Source: an uncultured bacterium (GTDB lineage: Bacteria; Patescibacteriota; Minisyncoccia; Moranbacterales; GWC2-37-73). From it: a stretch of 8,669 nucleotides of DNA. Below, piece after piece: positions 1 to 4,490 of the stretch (within the stretch, counting starts at the first letter, position 1; each line of letters begins with the position of its first letter). The position numbers were made by a program, and so were the translations under genes. Where the stretch lies: the NCBI GenBank assembly GCA_903866285.1, contig CAIPMZ010000035.1, positions 1 through 8,669 on the forward strand, given 5' to 3'. The notes beneath the pieces were generated by a model, which searched no databases, was not told the origin of the DNA, and worked only from the letters and a program-made list of their open reading frames with translations.

Positions 1-10
1 GATTTACTTT

Positions 11-532
11 ATGAAAATAATTAAAACCAAAAAATTCATTTTGCGACCGATGAGTTTGAAAGACTCAAAAGATCTTGTCAAAAACATGAACAATTGGAAG
101 GTGATTCGAAATCTTTCTGCACTGCCTTTTCCCTATGAATTAAAACATGCCAGAAAATTTAGCGGAAAAATCGAAAAAGAAATGAATAAGGAATTGCCCA
201 AGGATTACGTTATGGTGATTGAAATTGAAGGTGAAGTTGTTGGCGCAATAGGCGCGTATAAAATTGTGCCTGGTCACAAAGCAGAAATGGGTTATTGGTT
301 GGCTGAAAAACATTGGGGAAAGGGAGTTATGTCCGAAGCGGTGACCAAATTTATGGCGCATATTTTTTCAAATTTCAAACTTCGTCGAATATACGCAAAG
401 GCTTATGCGCATAACAAAGGTTCAATGCGCGTGATGGAAAAAGTTGGCATGCAATTTGAAGGCATTGAACGCAAAGGAACTCTTAAAAATGGAAAATATA
501 TTAATTGCTATGTTTATGCAAAAGTGAAGTGA
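11..532 (+). CDS. GNAT-family N-acetyltransferase, RimJ/RimL-like
   Basis: A 173-residue protein that fits a single GNAT domain of the Acetyltransf_3 (RimJ/RimL) type, which moves an acetyl group from acetyl-CoA to an amine, often the N-terminus of a protein. Visible signatures are the N-terminal TKKFILRPMSLKD strand-helix (6-18), the central strand EMGYWLAEKHW (92-102), the acetyl-CoA pyrophosphate-binding loop HWGKGVMSEA (101-110, matching Q/R-x-x-G-x-G/A), and the late N-x-x-S-x-R-V-M-E-K-V-G-M helix (135-147) typical of RimJ/RimL. Length is normal for the family. Only 10 bases precede the ATG, so the promoter and any earlier gene lie outside the window. The gene ends in TGA, 99 bp before the HIT gene, with no clear terminator between. 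The substrate cannot be told from sequence; ribosomal protein, other protein, antibiotic and small amine are all possible. Confidence 0.87.
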   Translation: MKIIKTKKFILRPMSLKDSKDLVKNMNNWKVIRNLSALPFPYELKHARKFSGKIEKEMNKELPKDYVMVIEIEGEVVGAIGAYKIVPGHKAEMGYWLAEKHWGKGVMSEAVTKFMAHIFSNFKLRRIYAKAYAHNKGSMRVMEKVGMQFEGIERKGTLKNGKYINCYVYAKVK

Positions 533-594
533 GTAAGCATAATAAAAATTAAAGAACTTTACATTATAAACGTTGCAAACTTTAAATTGAGCCC

Positions 595-631
595 ACTTTA
601 TAACCTTATAACTTTTAACTTTATAACTTAT
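595..631 (+). repeat. Short AT-rich tandem array directly upstream of the HIT gene
   Basis: Imperfect units of 7-10 bp run right up to the start codon: ACTTTATAAC (595-604), CTTATAAC (605-612), TTTTAAC (613-619), TTTATAAC (620-627), then TTAT and the ATG. Most units contain TATAAC, one base from a -10 hexamer. No Shine-Dalgarno sequence is present. The function is unknown; it resembles the arrays before proS and before the response regulator gene. Confidence 0.7.
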
Positions 632-1084
632 ATGTCTGATTGTATTTTTTGTAAAATTGTCGCGGGGGAAATTCCGTGCCACAAAATCTGGGAGGATGAA
701 AACCATCTAGCCTTTCTTTCGATTTTTCCGAATACGGAAGGTTTCTCGGTGGTGATTCCGAAGACGCATTACCCGAGTTATGTTTTTGATTTGCCGCAGG
801 AAGTTCGCGCAGAGTTAATTGAAGCGGCGGGAAAAGTGGCTAAACTTTTGGACGCAAAACTTAAAGACGTTGGACGCACGGCGATGATTTTCGAGGGCTT
901 TGGTGTTGATCACATTCATGCCAAACTTTTTCCGATGCATGGCACCAAAAAAGAAAACTGGGAGCAGGCAAATTCTGAGGTGGATAAATATTTTGAAAAA
1001 TACGAAGGTTACGTCTCCTCACATGACTTTAAAAGGGCCGAGGATGAAAAGTTGGCAAAATTGGCGGAGGAATTGCGAAGCTAG
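632..1084 (+). CDS. HIT (histidine triad) family protein
   Basis: HIT proteins are small nucleotide hydrolases or transferases acting on the alpha-phosphate of substrates such as AMP-lysine, Ap4A or nucleoside phosphoramidates. This 150-residue protein opens with MSDCIFCKIVAGEIPCHKIW, the standard HIT start, which is why the ATG at 632 is chosen over an in-frame TTG at 587. Cys4, Cys7, His46 (PKTHYPSY) and His94 fit the zinc site seen in some bacterial HIT proteins. The active-site motif reads H94-I-H96-A-K98-L-F-P: the first two histidines are present and the third is lysine. In HINT enzymes the middle histidine is the nucleophile, so catalysis may survive. A charged C-terminal helix (about 112-150) follows. 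The gene lacks a Shine-Dalgarno site and is preceded by a short AT-rich tandem array. HIT membership is firm; the substrate is unknown. Confidence 0.93.
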   Translation: MSDCIFCKIVAGEIPCHKIWEDENHLAFLSIFPNTEGFSVVIPKTHYPSYVFDLPQEVRAELIEAAGKVAKLLDAKLKDVGRTAMIFEGFGVDHIHAKLFPMHGTKKENWEQANSEVDKYFEKYEGYVSSHDFKRAEDEKLAKLAEELRS

Positions 1085-1120
1085 TTTTTTGGCTCTTTGT
1101 TATTTCGTGTGGTGGTTTTT

Positions 1121-1244
1121 GTCATTCTGAACATAGCGTAGCGAAGTCGAAGAATCTGAGTTTAGCGCTAAAAAGAGTAAATACGGGCTCAGATCCTTCG
1201 ACTACGCAGAATTGCTATCGCAATTCTGCTTCGCTCAGGATGAC
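1121..1244. repeat. Interspersed palindromic repeat, GTCATTCTGA type
   Basis: A 124-bp element bounded by GTCATTCTGA (1121-1130) and its near-complement TCAGGATGAC (1235-1244, 9 of 10 pairs). Inside, 1146-1160 pairs with 1188-1202 at 14 of 15 positions. The centre holds the perfect 12-bp palindrome TTTAGCGCTAAA (1161-1172). The right half carries a perfect 10-bp hairpin, GCAGAATTGC/GCAATTCTGC with a TATC loop (1206-1229). The core resembles a non-coding repeat common in many bacterial genomes, GTCATTCTGAGCGAAGCGAA and variants. No open reading frame of note lies in it. It occupies most of the 291-bp gap between the HIT and coiled-coil genes. It may act as a mobile non-autonomous repeat or as an mRNA 3' structure; neither is shown. 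Confidence 0.8.
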
Positions 1245-1356
1245 AATAGCATTAGTCATAGTGTGGAATACCTAAATACCGCTTTATTGAAATAAAAATT
1301 AAACTTATCCACCACACTGTTTAGTATAGAGCTAGTTTTTTTTGACAGAAAAAAAT

Positions 1357-1363
1357 AAAGGAG
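1357..1363 (+). promoter_or_regulatory. Ribosome binding site of the coiled-coil gene
   Basis: AAAGGAG lies 12 bases before the ATG at 1376. It is the strongest Shine-Dalgarno match in the window and fixes that start. Most neighbouring genes have none. Confidence 0.75.
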
Positions 1364-1375
1364 TAAAATTGAAAT

Positions 1376-1633
1376 ATGAAAAAGCAAGAAAAAAACACAA
1401 CTGAAAAAACTTATGGTTTCGGAGAAGTAATGTCGATGTTGGAAAGCATGAATGATGGTATTGCCGTTGTTTCTGAGCAATATGGCGATGTCGTGCGAAG
1501 ATTGGATCAGATTCAAGAAGATATCACAGATATTAAACATGATTTGAAGCGCAAAGTTTCTTATGATGAGTTTGCAAAACTAGAAAATCGCACAATTAAA
1601 TTGGAAAAATTGGTCTTTTCGAAATTAGTCTAA
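1376..1633 (+). CDS. Small hypothetical coiled-coil protein
   Basis: An 85-residue protein with no signal peptide or membrane segment. After a charged N-terminus (1-11) comes FGEVMSMLESMNDGIAVVSEQYGDVVRRLDQIQEDITDIKHDL (15-57), with hydrophobic residues at heptad spacing suggesting a coiled coil. A second short helix, YDEFAKLENRTIKLEKLVF (63-81), follows. I do not recognise a named family; proteins of this look (MLExMxDxI..xxEQxGD...DxxYxEFxKLExR) are, from memory, common and uncharacterised in Patescibacteria. A clear AAAGGAG site precedes the start and an intrinsic terminator follows the stop by about 30 bp, so it may be a single-gene transcript, although no convincing promoter was found upstream. 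A role in oligomerisation or as an adaptor is a guess. Confidence 0.82.
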   Translation: MKKQEKNTTEKTYGFGEVMSMLESMNDGIAVVSEQYGDVVRRLDQIQEDITDIKHDLKRKVSYDEFAKLENRTIKLEKLVFSKLV

Positions 1634-1662
1634 TTTTTTGATTTAGTTTTTCTGACTTTTGT

Positions 1663-1690
1663 AAAACAGCTTCTGGGCTGTTTTTTGTTT
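1663..1690 (+). terminator. Intrinsic terminator after the coiled-coil gene
   Basis: AAAACAGC (1663-1670) pairs perfectly with GCTGTTTT (1677-1684) around a 6-base loop (TTCTGG), and the right arm runs into TTTTTTGTTT (1681-1690). This is a classic rho-independent terminator, 30 bases past the stop codon at 1633. Confidence 0.85.
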
Positions 1691-1716
1691 ACAATAGGGC
1701 AAAAATTTGTTATGCT
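1688..1716 (+). promoter_or_regulatory. Predicted sigma70-type promoter of proS
   Basis: A -35 box TTTACA (1688-1693, 5 of 6 to TTGACA), a 17-bp spacer and a -10 box TATGCT (1711-1716, 4 of 6), preceded by TG at 1708-1709, giving an extended -10. Transcription would start near 1722-1724, leaving a leader of about 46 bases made almost wholly of the CTTT-type repeat. The -35 box overlaps the tail of the preceding terminator. Confidence 0.65.
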
Positions 1717-1726
1717 AACCTTGTGA

Positions 1727-1768
1727 CTTTAAAACTTTATAAACTTTCAACTTTACAAACTTAATTTT
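1727..1768 (+). repeat. CTTT-headed tandem array in the proS leader
   Basis: Five units of 7-9 bp end exactly at the start codon: CTTTAAAA (1727-1734), CTTTATAAA (1735-1743), CTTTCAA (1744-1750), CTTTACAAA (1751-1759), CTTAATTTT (1760-1768). Given the predicted promoter, this array is the 5' untranslated region of proS. It has almost no G and no Shine-Dalgarno site. Confidence 0.75.
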
Positions 1769-3004
1769 ATGAGACAATCACAATTATTTACTAAAACCAG
1801 AAAAGAAGCGCCGAAAGATGAGGTTAGTGTTAACGCCCAACTCCTGATTCGGGCTGGGTTTGTCGATAAATTGATGGCTGGGACCTATTCTTTTTTGCCA
1901 TTAGGTCTGCGAGTTTTTAAAAAAATTGAAAATATTATCAGGCAAGAGATGGAAGCCTTGGGCGCGAGTGAAATTTTAATGCCAACCTTACAGCCAAAGG
2001 AAAACTGGGAGGTAACTGGCAGGTGGACGCAGTTAGATAATTTGTTTCGCTTTGCTAGCTACTATTCGAAAATTGACTACGCTTTAGGAGCAACGCATGA
2101 AGAAATCGTGGTGCCACTGATGAAAAAGTTTGTTTTTTCTTATAAGGATTTGCCAACGGCGACTTTCCAAATTCAAAATAAATTTAGAGATGAAAAAAGA
2201 GCTAAGTCTGGAATTTTGCGAGGCAGAGAGTTTTTTATGAAAGATTTATATTCTTTCCATACTAATGAAAAGGAGCTTGATGAATACTACGAAAAAGCTG
2301 CGAAAGCTTATGAAAAAGTTTTTCAACGAACGGGAGTTGGTGAGCAGACTTATTTTACTTATGCCTCGGGTGGAACCTTTTCAAAATATTCCCATGAATT
2401 TCAAACGGTTAGTGAGGCCGGTGAGGACCTTATTCATATTTGCGACAAATGTAGAGTTGCAATTAATGAAGAAATTATTACTGATCTAGAGAACAAGTGT
2501 CCGCAATGTGGAAGCACCAAGCTGCGCAAAGAGAAAGCTGTTGAGACTGGAAATATTTTTAAGTTGATGACGAAATATTCGAAACCTTTTGAACTTAAAT
2601 TTAAGGATCAAGAAGGCAGTGAAAAAGAGGTGATTATGGGTTGTTATGGGATCGGACTTAATCGTCTAATGGGTGTAGCTGTGGAGCTTTTTCATGATGA
2701 AAGGGGAATTATTTGGCCAGCAAGCATCGCGCCATTTTTGGTACATTTGATAAATCTTGGTCAAGATGAACAAGCCGAAAAACTTTACGCAGACCTTACT
2801 GCGGCTGGAATTGAAGTTTTACTGGATGATCGCGAGGTGAGCGCTGGGGAGAAATTTGCCGATAGCGATTTAATTGGTATTCCATACCGGGTAGTTGTTA
2901 GCAAAAAATCTTTAGAAGCGGGCGGAGTGGAACTGAAAAAACGCAGTGAGCAGGCAAATGAGATTATTGCAATTAAAGATTTGATTAGTTTATTGAAGAA
3001 ATAA
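1769..3004 (+). CDS. proS: Prolyl-tRNA synthetase lacking the editing insertion
   Basis: A cytoplasmic class II synthetase that charges tRNA-Pro with proline. In order: motif 1 region GTYSFLPLGLRVFKKIENII (38-57) with MPTLQP (71-76); GATHEEIVVPL (107-117); motif 2 FQIQNKFRDE...ILRGREFFMKD (133-159); GGTFSKYSHEF (201-211); a four-cysteine stretch C225-x2-C228 and C244-x2-C247; GNIFKLMTKYS (261-271); motif 3 region MGCYGIGLNR (290-299); then a C-terminal anticodon-binding domain (about 322-411) with LLDDREVSAGEKFADSDLIG. Bacterial ProRS is usually near 570 residues because a roughly 180-residue INS domain, which hydrolyses Ala-tRNA-Pro, sits between motifs 2 and 3. Here that place holds only the short cysteine-rich, zinc-ribbon-like insert. 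The start has no Shine-Dalgarno site but matches the family N-terminus (MRQSQLFTKTRKEAP). Confidence 0.96.
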   Translation: MRQSQLFTKTRKEAPKDEVSVNAQLLIRAGFVDKLMAGTYSFLPLGLRVFKKIENIIRQEMEALGASEILMPTLQPKENWEVTGRWTQLDNLFRFASYYSKIDYALGATHEEIVVPLMKKFVFSYKDLPTATFQIQNKFRDEKRAKSGILRGREFFMKDLYSFHTNEKELDEYYEKAAKAYEKVFQRTGVGEQTYFTYASGGTFSKYSHEFQTVSEAGEDLIHICDKCRVAINEEIITDLENKCPQCGSTKLRKEKAVETGNIFKLMTKYSKPFELKFKDQEGSEKEVIMGCYGIGLNRLMGVAVELFHDERGIIWPASIAPFLVHLINLGQDEQAEKLYADLTAAGIEVLLDDREVSAGEKFADSDLIGIPYRVVVSKKSLEAGGVELKKRSEQANEIIAIKDLISLLKK

Positions 3005-3018
3005 CTTTGCCTAAAAAA

Positions 3019-3056
3019 GTAAATACTATCACACTATCGAGCATGATAGTATTTGC
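3019..3056. repeat. Strong hairpin just after proS
   Basis: AAATACTATCA (3021-3031) and TGATAGTATTT (3044-3054) form a perfect 11-bp stem, extendable by a T-G and a G-C pair to 3019-3056, with a 12-base loop. It begins 15 bases after the proS stop. No T-run follows on the + strand, while the opposite strand has TTTTTT close by, so on the + strand it fits an mRNA 3' stabilising hairpin better than an intrinsic terminator. Confidence 0.65.
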
Positions 3057-3064
3057 CAAAAAAT

Positions 3065-3185
3065 TTAAGTCGGTTCAATGTTTGCAACCTGCCTGTCCGC
3101 CTTTGGAGGAAATTAAAAAGGTTTTTAGAATTTAGCCTTAAGCAAGAACAGTGCGGTTCAAGTCAGAGACATTGAACCGACGTAA
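3065..3185. repeat. Long-armed inverted repeat in the proS-ispH gap
   Basis: GTCGGTTCAATGT (3069-3081) is perfectly complementary to ACATTGAACCGAC (3169-3181). Past one mismatch the pairing continues for three more bases on each side (3065-3067 with 3183-3185), giving 16 of 17 pairs around an 87-base interior. The interior holds a third CGGTTCA (3154-3160) but no open reading frame. The arms are well matched for non-coding DNA in this window. It may be a structured transcript, a small decayed mobile repeat or a protein-binding palindrome; I cannot choose. Confidence 0.55.
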
Positions 3186-3235
3186 GATTTTCCCTCAGGC
3201 ATTATTCGAGCGCGAGTAGCTAATTTATATTTTGC

Positions 3236-3283
3236 GTCATCGCGAGGATGTAATCAGATAGGCAATCCAGGGCATTTCTCCGC
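3236..3283. repeat. Internally deleted copy of the GTCATCGCGAGG repeat
   Basis: Starts with the same 14 bases (GTCATCGCGAGGAT) as the complete element at 7563-7657 and shares GTAATCA, ATCCAGGGC and TTCTCCGC in the same order. It lacks the segment holding the second half of the central hairpin and the closing CGCAATGAC arm. This reads as a decayed copy. Confidence 0.65.
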
Positions 3284-3295
3284 AAAATAATCCCA

Positions 3296-3365
3296 TAGAA
3301 ATACATAGAAATATGCTTGGTGAAATATAATTGAAATTAATGCATACTATTTCTATGTATTTCTA
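3296..3365. repeat. 18-bp perfect inverted repeat upstream of ispH
   Basis: 3296-3313 (TAGAAATACATAGAAATA) is exactly complementary to 3348-3365, separated by 34 bases. Further in, ATGC (3313-3316) matches GCAT (3342-3345). The right arm doubles as the start of the 11-bp tandem array, so the inverted repeat and the array share one sequence motif, ATTTCTAT/C. Confidence 0.75.
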
Positions 3366-3402
3366 CATTATTTCTACTATATTTCCATCTTATTTCTATT
3401 GC
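3349..3402 (+). repeat. Five-unit 11-bp tandem array, ATTTCTA core
   Basis: ATTTCTATGT (3349-3358), ATTTCTACATT (3359-3369), ATTTCTACTAT (3370-3380), ATTTCCATCTT (3381-3391), ATTTCTATTGC (3392-3402). The first seven bases are near-invariant and the last four vary. The unit length is close to one DNA helical turn, so the cores would face the same side of the helix. Confidence 0.7.
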
Positions 3403-3409
3403 AAACTTT

Positions 3410-3460
3410 TTTGTACATTTGTACATTTGTATATTTGTAATTGATTTGTAAATTTGTAGG
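3410..3460 (+). repeat. Six-unit 8-bp tandem array, TTTGTA core, ending at ispH
   Basis: TTTGTACA (3410-3417), TTTGTACA (3418-3425), TTTGTATA (3426-3433), TTTGTAAT (3434-3441), a three-base break, TTTGTAAA (3445-3452), TTTGTAGG (3453-3460). The last unit stops four bases before the ispH ATG. The core TTTGTA is invariant in all six. No promoter could be placed with confidence here; TTGCAA (3399-3404) with TACATT (3422-3427) at 17 bp is one weak option inside the array. Confidence 0.75.
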
Positions 3461-3464
3461 TTAT

Positions 3465-4355
3465 ATGAAAATAACACTTTCAAAATACGCGGGCTTTTGT
3501 GAGGGGGTGCAACGAGCCTATGAAATGGTGGAAAAAATCGCCAGTGATCCAACGGTGAAAAGGCCGATTTTTGTGTTGGGCTCTTTGGTGCACAATATAG
3601 AAGTCGTGACTAAAATAGAAAGCTTGGGAATAAAAAAAATTGAGGTTGAAGGTGAGTTGGTGGAATTTTTTAAGAAAATAAAAAATAAGGTTGGAACGCT
3701 AGTAATTACAGCCCACGGGATGGGGCCAGAAATTTATACGCTAGCGAAAAATTATGAAATTGCTTTAGTGGACGCCACTTGTCCGCGGGTGATTAAGGTG
3801 CAACGTCTAGCGAAAAATTTTTCTGATAAAAATTTTCAGCTAGTGCTTATTGGGGAAAAAGAACACAAGGAAGTCGTGGGAATTTCTCAATGGGGTGGCG
3901 GAAAAGCTGTCTTTATTGAGAATAAAGCCGATTTGAAAAAAATGCATTTAAATCCTAAGCTGCCAATTGCGGTTTTATCGCAAACAACTCAAGACCAGGA
4001 ATTTGTACAATTTGCTGAGCAGGAGATTTTGAAAAAATATCCCGAGGCTCAAATTTTGGATTCAATTTGTCTGGCCACGCATGAGCGTCAAAGTGAAATT
4101 AGTCCATTAGCAAAAAACAATGAGGTTATAATTGTAATTGGTGACCCTGCGAGTTCAAACTCTAAGCGACTTTTTGAAATAGCCAAGCGAAGCAACAAAA
4201 ATTCTTATTTTATCCAAAAAGCTCAGCAGTTAGAGCAGGAATGGTTTTCTGGCAAGAAAACTGTCGCTGTCACCGCCGGAGCCTCAACCCCCGAATGGAT
4301 TATCAAGGAAGTTATTGCTAAGTTAAACTGCATAAAGACAATTAGCTTAGCATGA
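3465..4355 (+). CDS. ispH: 4-hydroxy-3-methylbut-2-enyl diphosphate reductase
   Basis: IspH (LytB) is the iron-sulphur enzyme of the last MEP-pathway step, reducing HMBPP to IPP and DMAPP in the cytoplasm. The 296-residue protein has the three cluster cysteines in their family contexts: GFC12EGV, DATC106PRV and DSIC202LATHERQ. Other conserved positions are LVH43N, TAH84G, EH134KE136V (the His and the proton-relay Glu), SQTT (172-175), SSNSKRL (230-236) and TAGASTPEW (270-278). The common GH before the EH is changed to GE (130-131), which does not touch the cluster or the catalytic Glu. The ATG at 3465 puts the first cysteine at residue 12, as in E. coli, and is preferred over an in-frame TTG at 3441 that lies inside the repeat array. 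Only a weak GTAGG precedes the start. No other MEP gene is in the window. Confidence 0.96.
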   Translation: MKITLSKYAGFCEGVQRAYEMVEKIASDPTVKRPIFVLGSLVHNIEVVTKIESLGIKKIEVEGELVEFFKKIKNKVGTLVITAHGMGPEIYTLAKNYEIALVDATCPRVIKVQRLAKNFSDKNFQLVLIGEKEHKEVVGISQWGGGKAVFIENKADLKKMHLNPKLPIAVLSQTTQDQEFVQFAEQEILKKYPEAQILDSICLATHERQSEISPLAKNNEVIIVIGDPASSNSKRLFEIAKRSNKNSYFIQKAQQLEQEWFSGKKTVAVTAGASTPEWIIKEVIAKLNCIKTISLA

Positions 4356-4371
4356 GGTACGTTTTATAATC

Positions 4372-4422
4372 CTTTAAAGCTTTATAAACTTTATAAACTT
4401 TATAGCTTTATAACTTGTTTAG
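4372..4422 (+). repeat. CTTTATAAA tandem array between ispH and the response regulator
   Basis: CTTTAAAG (4372-4379), CTTTATAAA (4380-4388), CTTTATAAA (4389-4397), CTTTATAG (4398-4405), CTTTATAA (4406-4413), CTTGTTTAG (4414-4422). The unit is the same type as in the proS leader (CTTTATAAA occurs in both). Here the array ends one base before the predicted -35 box, so it is upstream of the promoter rather than in the leader. Confidence 0.75.
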
Positions 4423-4423
4423 C

Positions 4424-4452
4424 TTGCTTTTCCCCTTTGTTTTGGGTATACT
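4424..4452 (+). promoter_or_regulatory. Predicted promoter of the double-receiver gene
   Basis: A -35 box TTGCTT (4424-4429, TTG conserved), a 17-bp spacer and a -10 box TATACT (4447-4452, 5 of 6). The start of transcription would fall near 4459, giving a leader of about 32 bases that contains the GAGGT ribosome binding site. Confidence 0.55.
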
Positions 4453-4475
4453 TTAACTGTGGTTTATTTTCTAAT

Positions 4476-4480
4476 GAGGT
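4476..4480 (+). promoter_or_regulatory. Ribosome binding site of the response regulator
   Basis: GAGGT lies 10 bases before the ATG at 4491. It decides for this start over an in-frame TTG at 4437, which would overlap the predicted promoter. Confidence 0.65.
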
Positions 4481-4490
4481 AAGAATTCCT

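Noticed and set aside
422..706. 94-codon minus-strand open frame overlapping the GNAT and HIT genes.
   Set aside because: It is antisense to two clearly conserved coding regions, and its composition is that of a shadow frame.
1260..1318. Possible replication origin: a near DnaA box TTATCCACC (1305-1313) and the inverted pair AGTGTGG/CCACACT (1260-1266, 1312-1318).
   Set aside because: Only one near-match box in the region, no cluster, and no dnaA, dnaN or other origin-linked genes nearby. A single 8-of-9 match is expected by chance.
3019..3056. Intrinsic terminator for proS at the 11-bp hairpin.
   Set aside because: No T-run follows on the + strand; an A-run does. It is kept as a hairpin only.
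3086..3126. Terminator formed by AACCT (3086-3090) and AGGTT plus T-run (3119-3126).
   Set aside because: Only a 5-bp stem with a 28-base loop; too weak to support.
3140..3181. tRNA-like T-arm signature (GGTTCAAGTC) at 3155-3164.
   Set aside because: The flanking bases do not form the 5-bp T stem, and no acceptor or anticodon arm can be folded around it.
3349..3460. CRISPR array or phage attachment site at the tandem repeats.
   Set aside because: Units are 8 and 11 bp with no spacers, and there is no cas gene, integrase or tRNA gene nearby.
3337..3552. 71-codon open frame on the minus strand across the ispH start.
   Set aside because: It overlaps the conserved ispH N-terminus and the tandem arrays, and its product is low-complexity with no recognisable motif.
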